Program-made: the position numbers and the translations under genes
Notes under the pieces: generated by a model
What the model was told of the DNA's origin: nothing
The model's database searches: none
What the model saw: the letters and a program-made list of their open reading frames with translations, nothing else
Source of the DNA: Euryarchaeota archaeon UBA538
Lineage (GTDB): Archaea > Thermoplasmatota > Poseidoniia > Poseidoniales > Thalassarchaeaceae
Length of the DNA stretch: 12,813 nucleotides
NCBI GenBank assembly: GCA_002499325.1
Contig: DALC01000097.1
Location: 500 to 13,312, forward strand
Direction: 5' to 3'
Shown here: positions 1-7,291 of the stretch, piece after piece
Numbering within the stretch: position 1 is the stretch's first letter
Layout of the letters: every line of letters starts with the position of its first letter

Positions 1-875
1 ACCATTCTCGCATGAGAGTGACGCCACTTAACCATGGATTCTTCGAGCTCGACAATTGCATCTACTAGCTTTCTCGGCCAGGTTAACAATGGCAATTCTC
101 GGTATGATTCTATGAACAGAAGACCTGCTCTAGATCTGTTGATTTTACCCTCGGGTTTCAGAAATGAGTCTGCTCCTTCATGGGCTTCGTTCATCCTCCT
201 CGCCATCATCTCAGATGACTTCGAAGCTAAATCGCACATTTCTTTATGTGCTTCGAGGTGAGAATTTATGTAATCTGAGACTACCTCTTCATCATTCTCG
301 GAGCCATATAATGAGCCCATAATGGGTGTTCTTTCTATCCAGTTCATTAGTGATTCAACCAAGCTCGGCAAAGCCATCACACTTTCTAGATGCTCAAGAA
401 TTTCTTTTTTGGCCTCTCCGTCATCTACCATCCTCCTGAATGAATCTAGGGGATCAATACCTCCAAACCTCTCAGAATTCTCCAGTCCCAGAAGAATTTC
501 AAACTCCCTCATCTGATATGACTCAAATCCAGATGCGGTCCCCAAGCCATCTCTGAATGCTAGAAATCCTTGAGGAGTCAATGTTTCTAGTACTGTCCAT
601 TGACTGGCCATTAATCTGAAAATCTCGGTAGTTCTTCCCAAATGATCAACCGCCATCGGTATCTGATCCTCTGGAACTGGGACCTGAATGAGAATATCTC
701 TTACATCTGTAAGCTCTCTGATAATTTGTTTGAACCAAAGCTCGAAAGTCTGATGGACGATTATGAAATGCATCTCATCCGAGCTTATGCCACGATCCTC
801 TCCCTGTAGCTCGAGAAGCTCTCGGAGATTGAGGTATTCTGAGTAAGTCCAGTTTCGGTTCCCTGCCTCAGCCAT
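1..875 (-). CDS. kynA: tryptophan 2,3-dioxygenase, C-terminus cut by window edge
   Basis: This enzyme opens the indole ring of L-tryptophan with O2 to give N-formylkynurenine, the first step of the kynurenine route; it is a cytosolic heme protein. The reading frame is open from ATG at 875 to the window start (291 codons). The N-terminal family signature SSDEMHFIIVHQ...ELWFKQ is present around residues 31-50; His41 matches the active-site His of the family. Near the left edge WRHSHARM (residues 284-291) matches the WRxxHxxM segment that supplies the proximal heme ligand, so His288 is the expected ligand. The following conserved GTGGSSG region and roughly 50 more residues should lie outside the window. 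An in-frame stop 13 codons upstream with no intervening ATG fixes the start; no Shine-Dalgarno is visible. It diverges from the GNAT gene. Family assignment is firm from several conserved blocks. Confidence 0.93.
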   Translation of the reverse strand, partial: MAEAGNRNWTYSEYLNLRELLELQGEDRGISSDEMHFIIVHQTFELWFKQIIRELTDVRDILIQVPVPEDQIPMAVDHLGRTTEIFRLMASQWTVLETLTPQGFLAFRDGLGTASGFESYQMREFEILLGLENSERFGGIDPLDSFRRMVDDGEAKKEILEHLESVMALPSLVESLMNWIERTPIMGSLYGSENDEEVVSDYINSHLEAHKEMCDLASKSSEMMARRMNEAHEGADSFLKPEGKINRSRAGLLFIESYRELPLLTWPRKLVDAIVELEESMVKWRHSHARM

Positions 876-971
876 GCATTCTGCTGAACGTCCCTGCTTG
901 AAGTATTGTCGCTAGAAATGAGGATAATTAATGATAGAGACCTCTAAATCTATCCATAGTAGCAGAAATAT
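876..971. promoter_or_regulatory. divergent promoter region, kynA / GNAT
   Basis: This 96-bp gap separates two divergent starts. On the plus strand CTCTAAATCT (942-951) is centred about 26 nt before the GTG at 972, the spacing expected for an archaeal box A driving a leaderless transcript. On the minus strand GACAATACTT (910-901) lies about 30 nt before the kynA ATG and could be its box A. Neither start has a Shine-Dalgarno. The elements are degenerate, so these are weak predictions. Confidence 0.35.
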
Positions 972-1571
972 GTGGCTGAAGGAGAAAACGACACGGGAGG
1001 CGACCTAACTAGGCCTAGCCCATCGCTAGTAGTAGATAACCAACTGAGCCTTTCGATATTATCCTTATCTGATGCCAAGGAAGTTTTCAAACTAGTAGAT
1101 GAAAACAGAATCTATCTGAGAAAAACACTTCCTTGGTTGGACGAGGTGAACAGTCTGGATGAGCAGATTTCCTATATTTCTCACTGTATTTCAGATTATG
1201 AATTATACAAGGGAATAATGTACTCAGTCTCATCAGATGGAGATATAATTGGTACAATAGGTCTGAATTCCATAGATTACGAAAATAGGGCTTGTGGCGT
1301 GGGATATTGGGTATCCGAGGAGTTCGCAGGAAAAGGAATAGCAACTCGTTGTTGCTCCAGACTCATAGATCACTGCTTCAATGATCTCAATCTACATAGA
1401 TTTGTCCTTGAAGCATCTGTCGAGAATATCGCTAGTTGTAGAGTTGCTGAGAAGCTAGGCTTGCGACTCGAGGGAGTAATCAAAGACAGGGAATGGCTCT
1501 ATGACAGATTTATCGATGCCAATCTTTACGCTGTTACAAAGCCTGAATGGAGCAACTCAAAATCTCCTTAG
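972..1571 (+). CDS. GNAT N-acetyltransferase, RimJ/RimL-like
   Basis: This is a probable acetyl-CoA-dependent N-acetyltransferase of the RimJ/RimL group (ribosomal-protein N-terminal or small-molecule acetylation); the substrate cannot be read from the sequence. The 199-residue protein has a single GNAT fold beginning near residue 23 (DNQLSLSILSLSDAKEVFKL). The central strand YWVSEEFAGKGIAT (about 117-130) contains the acetyl-CoA pyrophosphate-binding loop (R/Q-x-x-G-x-G/A, here FAGKGIAT). The C-terminal ASVENIASCRVAEKLGLRLEG block (about 163-183) is typical of the family, in which neighbouring Asn/Ser residues help bind acetyl-CoA. The start is GTG at 972, about 26 nt after a box-A-like sequence; the ATG at 970 is out of frame. 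The first 20 or so residues are polar and outside the domain, so a later start is possible. The last 4 nt overlap the end of the convergent NFACT gene. Confidence 0.88.
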   Translation: MAEGENDTGGDLTRPSPSLVVDNQLSLSILSLSDAKEVFKLVDENRIYLRKTLPWLDEVNSLDEQISYISHCISDYELYKGIMYSVSSDGDIIGTIGLNSIDYENRACGVGYWVSEEFAGKGIATRCCSRLIDHCFNDLNLHRFVLEASVENIASCRVAEKLGLRLEGVIKDREWLYDRFIDANLYAVTKPEWSNSKSP

Positions 1572-3703
1572 CTCTTTCTCAGGAGGCCATGATCCTCGAC
1601 TGAGCAATTCCCAGGAGGGAGTACGGAGAGAACATCATCTTGTGATAGGCCAGTGGCCTTTGAAATCGAATTAGCTATATTTTCTTTCTTATCTCTACCC
1701 GGAATAACCCTAGCCCATCTCCCGAAATGATTCGATATAACTTCAGCAGTACCTATCACGGGAAGTGGGACTCCATTTACCACCCCCATTCCTATTCCTA
1801 GCTCTAGGGGTAGATCCCTGTACCAGTGCCTCTGACCCCTGACAACGAAAGCACCCCTGCCAAGCGACTCCCCACTCTCTGTCTTCTTCGAGACCTGGCT
1901 AGGCCTGACATAAAATGCAGTGGCGGCAGCCCCACCACTCCCCCATGCCCTAGACCAGCAAACGGCGATTTGAGAAGCCTCCTTGAGTATAGAATCTGGG
2001 AGCTCCCGAGCATCATCTGGGCCGTCCATATCCTGCGATATTTGGAGCGAGCAAACTCCATCTGGAATATGTTCAGCCGCCAACCTGAATTCCATCCCCT
2101 CCTTAATCTTCAATATACAAGAAGGAGCACCGTGTAAGTCTGCGTGAACGTACAGATCATTGGATCCCATGTGCTTCTTTACCACTGCGTCATTTCCTTT
2201 GGCATCTCTTCCTCCGACGATAATCCGGCCATCTGAAAGAATTCCCCATCTGTATTTCTCGAACCAAAACCTCTTACTTCTTTTGATTGCTCTGAGCCTC
2301 CCTCCAGCCGCATCTTTAGCGGCCTTCTTCTCCTCCTTTTCCTGAGCCTCGACCGTCCTCTTTAGTGCGATCTCTGCACCCGATGCCTTGTCCTTCTGAG
2401 TTCTGCCAGTCTCGAAATACCTCTGTGCATTCTGATGAACTGTCTTATCCACCTCCAGAGTTACACTGGTCCCCGGCTCCCCCTCTTCATCGGGAAGATA
2501 GGCGAGTATTGTCCTATTCTTAGGATCAATTCTTCCTATCCAATCAACACCCTGAGATATTTCGATTACCTCTTGCCAGCTTGTCCTCGATACAGCATGA
2601 TTGAATTGAGTGATGATTGAGTTTACATGTTCCCAGTTTTCCTGAATAGATTTACCAAGCTCCTGTGAAATAGATGCTTTCTGGATGAAACCTTCTATCG
2701 CCTTTCTCTGCTGTTCAGCCCTTCTCTCCAGCTTAGCTTGTGACTGTTTTTGGGTAGTCCCCTCCTCAACTAGCTTCTCTTCTTCCCTTCTAATGAATCC
2801 CGCAGAGTCATGCTCTCCAAATACCGTATCGAGAGCCTCTGAGAGAGAGCCCATCTCGATATACGGGTACTCTTCCATATTTTTCAACCAGATAGGTGAG
2901 ATAAGCACCGCTCCGCTGGGAGCTTCGTTCCCGATTCCCTTCTGGGACGATTTCCAATTCTCGATGCTACTGGAGTCATTGACCCACAGAATACACCTGT
3001 CTCCTTCCTCAAGCTCATACATCATGGCCTCAATAGAGCCTAGAAGTGAGATTCTCTGTTCATTATCCAGTGAAGAGGCAGAAAGATCTTCTGTTAGACC
3101 CGCCTTTGAACATATAGCCGCTCCATAGACGCGACCCACATTCAGTCTAGATGCAACAGTCCTGATAATGTCACTATCGCTCTCTCCAATAATTTCATCA
3201 AGCTTTGCCCTGTCAAGTTTACGAGGATCTAAAGAAGCAGGCGGGGGGCTATATCTAACTCCTTTCTTCAATGTTCTACTAGCGTACTTAGCATGAGTCA
3301 AGGGCTGTATAATCACCCCCTCATCGTCTAAAAGAAGTATATTTCCATCCCTGAATAGCTCAATCACCAACGACATCTTTCCTCTGCCGTGTTCGAACTC
3401 TAGCGATAGAACTCTATCAAACCCAAATTGCGAGACTCCGATGAATCTTGAGTTACCAAGATGCTTCCTGAGTATCATTGCGAACTGAGATGGATTTGGA
3501 GGCATTGGCCTATCCCTGGAAGAGCAGTAAATTCTCTTACCTCTGACAATTATGAGATCCCTATTTGGAAACCCTTTCTTACTCATCCTCAAAACAATCT
3601 GCTCATAGTGGGGCTGATACGACTTTCTTACCCGGGACCCTACCATCTCCCCGAGTTCCCGTACCGTCCTGGCGACTTCGAATGATGAGGTCTGCTCGCG
3701 CAT
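1568..3703 (-). CDS. rqcH: NFACT family protein, archaeal RqcH/Rqc2 homologue
   Basis: NFACT proteins bind stalled large ribosomal subunits carrying peptidyl-tRNA and, in the RqcH/Rqc2 members, drive mRNA-independent C-terminal tailing that marks the nascent chain for degradation. The 711-residue protein has the full architecture. The NFACT-N domain (about 7-200) contains PPNPSQFAMILRKHL (68-82) and Asp96-Arg97 in FGFDRV, the pair needed for tRNA engagement in characterised homologues. A charged helical stretch about 300-470 matches the coiled-coil arm. NFACT-R (DUF814) follows, with FWFEKYRW (479-486), VGGRDAKGND (496-505), YVHADLHGA (518-526) and SRAWGSGG (584-591). The family's early Asp in the D-x-x-A-x-V-x-E-L motif is Glu9 here. 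The start is ATG at 3703; an upstream in-frame TGA six codons away excludes a longer protein, and no clear Shine-Dalgarno is seen. It is the last gene of the minus-strand block, 58 nt after the hydrolase stop. Confidence 0.93.
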   Translation of the reverse strand: MREQTSSFEVARTVRELGEMVGSRVRKSYQPHYEQIVLRMSKKGFPNRDLIIVRGKRIYCSSRDRPMPPNPSQFAMILRKHLGNSRFIGVSQFGFDRVLSLEFEHGRGKMSLVIELFRDGNILLLDDEGVIIQPLTHAKYASRTLKKGVRYSPPPASLDPRKLDRAKLDEIIGESDSDIIRTVASRLNVGRVYGAAICSKAGLTEDLSASSLDNEQRISLLGSIEAMMYELEEGDRCILWVNDSSSIENWKSSQKGIGNEAPSGAVLISPIWLKNMEEYPYIEMGSLSEALDTVFGEHDSAGFIRREEEKLVEEGTTQKQSQAKLERRAEQQRKAIEGFIQKASISQELGKSIQENWEHVNSIITQFNHAVSRTSWQEVIEISQGVDWIGRIDPKNRTILAYLPDEEGEPGTSVTLEVDKTVHQNAQRYFETGRTQKDKASGAEIALKRTVEAQEKEEKKAAKDAAGGRLRAIKRSKRFWFEKYRWGILSDGRIIVGGRDAKGNDAVVKKHMGSNDLYVHADLHGAPSCILKIKEGMEFRLAAEHIPDGVCSLQISQDMDGPDDARELPDSILKEASQIAVCWSRAWGSGGAAATAFYVRPSQVSKKTESGESLGRGAFVVRGQRHWYRDLPLELGIGMGVVNGVPLPVIGTAEVISNHFGRWARVIPGRDKKENIANSISKATGLSQDDVLSVLPPGNCSVEDHGLLRKS

Positions 3704-3761
3704 TCTATCAGTTGCGCGTCATAGGCCCACTTCATCAGCCAATCGCTTATTTTGCCACCAA

Positions 3762-4610
3762 TCACTCCAATGACTGGAAATTATTGATATCACTGATTAC
3801 GTCTGCCTCATGCGCATACTGATTTGAAGGGACCTCGATAAACTTACAATTAGGTATACCGTCAATGATTCCCATGGCTTTGTCCATTCCATGTAGCTTG
3901 TCAGAGTATGCTGTCATTACCGCGCAAGGGAAAGAAATCCCTTCAAGATTCTCAGGAAGTGAATATTTGATCAGCGATCTAGCTGAGAGGTGCATCTTCT
4001 GAAGGTCCTGCGAAAGAAGAGCCCTTCTATATCTGATTCTCTGCCCCTCCTCTTTCACCTTCCTTTCAACTGCCCATACAGCCAAGCGGACAATAATCGA
4101 ATACATGAATCTAGGTAGGGGCATTACTATCATAGCTCTAGCCCAGATAGGAAATCTGAATTCCGAGTTAGGTGCTAGAAGTATCGAGCTTCTACCTGAT
4201 AGTTTCCCACAACTGAAAGCATCGATCAAGATCGTTGACCCCAATGAAGATGAGAACCAGTCAATGTCGGTGCTATCTAATTCATAGTACCTCAGGACTT
4301 CCACCAAGTCAGAAGATAGTTTTTCCACACTGAAGTCTGACTTGGAAATCTTCTTACTAATTTTTGAGCTACCTTTCTCTCTGGTCTCAATGTAAACTAT
4401 TGTTCTCTCTGCTGACCACTTGGATATCAGGGGGCGCCATCCCTCAAACACTGAACCCCAGCCTGCTACAAAAACTACCACAGGCCTACTTATTGACTCA
4501 GTCGGCCTCCAAGTTATGACCCTCAGCTTAACTCCGTCATCTACCGAGACCCACTCCTCAGAGACTTCAGAGCCAGTAAACTCAGGCGCTCCTGACCAGT
4601 AAGAATCCAT
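3762..4610 (-). CDS. alpha/beta-hydrolase fold protein
   Basis: This is a cytosolic alpha/beta-hydrolase of unknown substrate, 282 residues from the chosen start. The early strand-loop VVVFVAGWGS (44-53) corresponds to the HGxxG-type oxyanion segment. The nucleophile elbow is SSSLG (120-124), so the probable nucleophile is Ser122 with Ser in place of the first Gly of GxSxG. A late AYSD (Asp237) and YAHEAD (His267) fit the acid and His of the triad. A predominantly apolar, helical stretch around 155-180 looks like a lid or cap. A longer frame reaches 4667, but the ATG at 4610 is better: it sits 7 nt after the upstream stop with GAGGAGGA 10 nt in front of it, whereas the longer start overlaps the previous gene by 50 nt. 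Fold is clear; function is not. An esterase, thioesterase or peptidase role would all fit. Confidence 0.82.
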   Translation of the reverse strand: MDSYWSGAPEFTGSEVSEEWVSVDDGVKLRVITWRPTESISRPVVVFVAGWGSVFEGWRPLISKWSAERTIVYIETREKGSSKISKKISKSDFSVEKLSSDLVEVLRYYELDSTDIDWFSSSLGSTILIDAFSCGKLSGRSSILLAPNSEFRFPIWARAMIVMPLPRFMYSIIVRLAVWAVERKVKEEGQRIRYRRALLSQDLQKMHLSARSLIKYSLPENLEGISFPCAVMTAYSDKLHGMDKAMGIIDGIPNCKFIEVPSNQYAHEADVISDINNFQSLE

Positions 4611-4617
4611 GTTACGA

Positions 4618-5631
4618 CTATCCTCCTCTTCCGCCACCGCCGGACCTGCCACCGCCTTTCCTTCCACCGGAGCTACTAGTCACTCTACTACTTCTATTGC
4701 GGGAGCCACTGCTTCTATGGCGGTAGTGACGACGTCTTCGATGGAACCATGGTCTCCTGTGCCAGGGCCTATCATAGTAGCCAGGATCATCGTAGTACCT
4801 GCCACCATCCGAAGAGAGGCTCACGCTATTTCCGCCCACATCGAGATAGGCTATAATAAGGACCACAATCAATAGGATTAGCTGTATAATCCCACACAAA
4901 AAGAGGCCAAAAATATCATCCCATGGCGGATCAAGTCGGACATCACCAGGATCCTCCGTGTTGTAGTACAGTATAACGAAACTTCCTATTGGCATAGTAC
5001 CATTCTCTACGTAATCAAAACAGTCATCTTCCGCTCCTTCGTAGTCTTGGTAAGTCGTGATTGGGAAATGATCAACCTCCGAGGAGTAAGTGGTATTGTC
5101 GACAGAGTATGAAACGTCTAAGTCCGTCCAGCAATCCAACTCATACCAGTATTCGCAGTATTCGTCCCCCCAGTCATCCGTATAGCAGTCTTCATATTCG
5201 ACCCAGTCGTATCCTGGATATTTTTCAAGCACCTCAGCTCGCGTCTCAGCCCACTGATCCTTGGTTCCACCAGAAGCCACTGCCATAACTGAGGTTGCAA
5301 TGAGGCCGAGCCCCAGGATTACGGCTACTACCGTGTAGCCGGGGTCCTCTAGGAGCCAGTGATCAGACCCTCCAACTCTGGTGCTTGATTCGAATACCTT
5401 GCCACCATCCATCTCCTCGTCCGGGTTTGTAATCAGCATACCATCTTCAGAACCCGAAACTTGAGAAGTTCCGGTCTCGGAATCCGTGAGCTTGGCCATC
5501 TTTTCACGATGCTCTGCTTCTTTCAACTCTTCCTCCCGTTGGATACGCTTTATCTCAGCCTCGTTCATTAAATCCTCGACAGTTTGCTTAGTGGTTTTCT
5601 CTTCTTCATCATCCCACCACCTTTCAGTCAT
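4618..5631 (-). CDS. two-pass membrane protein, DUF3592-like, with Arg/Gly-rich tail
   Basis: I recognise the fold type but no specific function. The 337-residue protein starts with an acidic/charged helical segment (about 7-50, rich in E, K and R, probably coiled coil). TM1 is about 98-120. The domain at about 125-235 resembles DUF3592: a W-x-E-T-x-A-E-V start, a Y-x-V strand pair (DVSYSVDNTTYSS, 172-184), then PIGSFVILYYNTEDPGD (214-230). It carries Cys149, 159, 167 and 204 and is rich in Tyr, Trp and acidic residues. TM2 is about 239-263. The tail (278-337) changes from Tyr/Asp/Pro to RPWFHRRRRHYRHR and ends in SGGRKGGGRSGGGGRGG. With two TMs, both ends are on the same side; the positive tail suggests cytoplasm, leaving the Cys-bearing domain outside, where disulfides are possible. 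It starts at ATG 5631, 41 nt after the Nudix-MBL stop, and its last codons hold the Shine-Dalgarno of the hydrolase, so the two genes are probably translationally linked. Confidence 0.8.
   Translation of the reverse strand: MTERWWDDEEEKTTKQTVEDLMNEAEIKRIQREEELKEAEHREKMAKLTDSETGTSQVSGSEDGMLITNPDEEMDGGKVFESSTRVGGSDHWLLEDPGYTVVAVILGLGLIATSVMAVASGGTKDQWAETRAEVLEKYPGYDWVEYEDCYTDDWGDEYCEYWYELDCWTDLDVSYSVDNTTYSSEVDHFPITTYQDYEGAEDDCFDYVENGTMPIGSFVILYYNTEDPGDVRLDPPWDDIFGLFLCGIIQLILLIVVLIIAYLDVGGNSVSLSSDGGRYYDDPGYYDRPWHRRPWFHRRRRHYRHRSSGSRNRSSRVTSSSGGRKGGGRSGGGGRGG
4621..4628 (-). promoter_or_regulatory. Shine-Dalgarno for the alpha/beta hydrolase
   Basis: GAGGAGGA on the minus strand lies in the last codons of the membrane-protein gene, 10 nt before the ATG at 4610. 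It decides the hydrolase start in favour of 4610 rather than 4667. Confidence 0.7.
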
Positions 5632-5672
5632 GATAATCCCTTAACGACCATTGGTTTGAATGTTGACCCAGA

Positions 5673-7223
5673 TTAAGATGGGAAGTAGTGGCCTGCTCTA
5701 ATCTCGATCATTTCTGACTCAACAAGTGAGTTCAGATGAGATAATGTCTGATCCCGAGATAAAATGGGATGGGCGTCGGGTGTGTCCTGATATGCGTGTA
5801 AGGTAATCTCTTCCAAACTACTCAATCCAGATAAGACTGCATTGAGGACACTATCATGTCTGGCAGTTCTGTGCTTGATATATCTCTCCAAAAGTCGTGG
5901 AGGATTGGTACATGCCGGGCCATGGCCAGGGAAAAGCATCGTAGGCTCAAGAGAACGAATCCGCTCCAATCCAGAGATGTATGAATTCATATTACCGTCT
6001 GAGGAAGGGACTAGAATAGTCCCGATCACAACGCAGTTGTCTCCACTTACAATCCCAGTATCGCCCACCAGGCATATGTGCCCGGGGCAATGTCCCGGAG
6101 TCTCTATAACGCTCCATTCCCTTATGCCATTAGGGCCCGTCAAAGAGAATGAATCTCCTTCCTCAATACTTGATGACGTGCCATCATGCGATATGGCACT
6201 CAGAGTGATGGAGCTAGCCCAAATAGGAGCTTCATAAATCTCTGATATTCTTGATATGTCTCCTATGTGATCTGGGTGCTTATGTGTGAATATTGTAGCT
6301 ATTATCTTAGTACCAGAAGAGATAACTTGTGAAATCTTGCTTTCTAGATAAGCCAAAGATTCATCCGATCTAGCAGCTGGGTCAACCACCACACATTCTC
6401 CACCCAATTCACCTAAGATGTAGCAATTGGTATGAGTGGAGGGGGGAATTGTCTCTGTCTTCAGAGGAAAAACCTCTACTCCCGGAGCAAACTCAATCCT
6501 ATGATCGCCGGAAGGAGGGGCCTTGCTCAAACTTTCACAAGCAGAGAGAAGATCTCCTTGCTCATCTATTCCTCTCGACAGATCTCTAACTAGTGTGACA
6601 ATTGGAGGTGGCAGACGAACTTTATTCTCCTCCCATTGTTGTATCAGCTCTCTTGGTTTCCACCATCTGAAATCATCGAATTCTGACCTTCCTGGGGGAA
6701 ATGTAGGAGAAACCATGGAATCCCCTAATGGTACGTGGAAGAAGTAGTTCTGAAATCTCATAGGAGAGAACGGAGGCGTTGTCCGATCTGTTATCATCTC
6801 ACAGTGGAATCCATCAATCACAATCTCTCCCTCATTAACTAGCCTCAGCCACTCAGACTTGTCCTCACAGACTGACTCTCTAATCTCAGATGACACCTCA
6901 ATTATGGTGCCTCTTCCGCCAGGGGATACGCCAATCTCTTCGACCATCTCTCTAAGTAGAGCGAAGCAGGCCTCCTCATAGGAATCATTGACTTCTAGCT
7001 TCCCTTTGAGTACCCTGGAAGCCTCAATATCAACTCTGCTGATTCCTCCTCCTGGAAATGCCCAGTAGTCTGGAAAACTGGCTAATTCTGAGACCCTATG
7101 CCCGAGAAGTACCTCATGTTCTCCGTAGGCTTCCCTACTAAGAATTACTGAGGCCGAGCGTCGTATGTTTGATGTGTTCGCATCAGGCAACTTCAGTCCC
7201 TCTGGTAGCTCGCTCACATACAT
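5673..7223 (-). CDS. Nudix hydrolase fused to LACTB2-like metallo-beta-lactamase
   Basis: This is a 516-residue two-domain hydrolase. The N-terminal Nudix domain (about 20-215) resembles the NUDT19-like group: WAFPGGG (54-60), then an insertion, then EEACFALLREMVEEIGV (83-99), which matches E-x7-REUxEExGU, followed by TPPFSPMRFQNYFF (149-162) and a RLPPP element (203-207). The first Gly of the classical Nudix box is displaced by about 20 residues (61-82). Known NUDT19 relatives cleave CoA and acyl-CoA diphosphates. The C-terminal domain (about 245-455) is a metallo-beta-lactamase fold with THKHPDH (313-319), PGHCPGH (376-382), SGDN (393-396) and PGHGP (432-436), so the metal ligands are present. 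The tail (about 456-516) resembles the LACTB2 winged helix; LACTB2 itself is an endoribonuclease, and glyoxalase-II-like thioesterases are related. The frame extends to a GTG at 7277, but ATG at 7223 is preferred because it keeps clear of the divergent promoter. First gene of the four-gene block. Confidence 0.88.
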   Translation of the reverse strand: MYVSELPEGLKLPDANTSNIRRSASVILSREAYGEHEVLLGHRVSELASFPDYWAFPGGGISRVDIEASRVLKGKLEVNDSYEEACFALLREMVEEIGVSPGGRGTIIEVSSEIRESVCEDKSEWLRLVNEGEIVIDGFHCEMITDRTTPPFSPMRFQNYFFHVPLGDSMVSPTFPPGRSEFDDFRWWKPRELIQQWEENKVRLPPPIVTLVRDLSRGIDEQGDLLSACESLSKAPPSGDHRIEFAPGVEVFPLKTETIPPSTHTNCYILGELGGECVVVDPAARSDESLAYLESKISQVISSGTKIIATIFTHKHPDHIGDISRISEIYEAPIWASSITLSAISHDGTSSSIEEGDSFSLTGPNGIREWSVIETPGHCPGHICLVGDTGIVSGDNCVVIGTILVPSSDGNMNSYISGLERIRSLEPTMLFPGHGPACTNPPRLLERYIKHRTARHDSVLNAVLSGLSSLEEITLHAYQDTPDAHPILSRDQTLSHLNSLVESEMIEIRAGHYFPS

Positions 7224-7291
7224 TCCAAGAGATGTAGCTCTTGAACATGGTTGTGGCAATGTTTGATTACATATCACGACCTCATAGTACC
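7224..7291. promoter_or_regulatory. divergent promoter region, Nudix-MBL / aldo-keto reductase
   Basis: This 68-bp gap between the preferred starts holds an A/T-rich patch, TTTGATTACATATCA (7262-7276). It is 20-30 nt before the reductase ATG at 7292 and so could be box A of a near-leaderless transcript. The same patch read on the minus strand (TGATATGTAATC) is about 45 nt before the Nudix-MBL ATG and would give that gene a short leader. No Shine-Dalgarno is seen for either start. Confidence 0.35.

Noticed and set aside
34..516. Two plus-strand open frames (34-261, 322-516) at the left edge
   Set aside because: They are antisense to tryptophan 2,3-dioxygenase, whose conserved motifs run without interruption on the minus strand.
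2685..3128. 147-residue plus-strand open frame inside rqcH
   Set aside because: It is antisense to conserved NFACT coding sequence, Ser-rich, with no domain or start signal.
4671..4740. Repetitive Arg/Ser-coding DNA at the end of the membrane-protein gene as a possible repeat array
   Set aside because: The repetition is low-complexity coding sequence (Arg, Ser, Gly codons) without regular repeat units or spacers, so it is not a CRISPR or tandem-repeat locus.
5842..6237. 131-residue plus-strand open frame inside the Nudix-MBL gene
   Set aside because: It is antisense to the MBL metal-binding motifs, which are clearly the coding strand.
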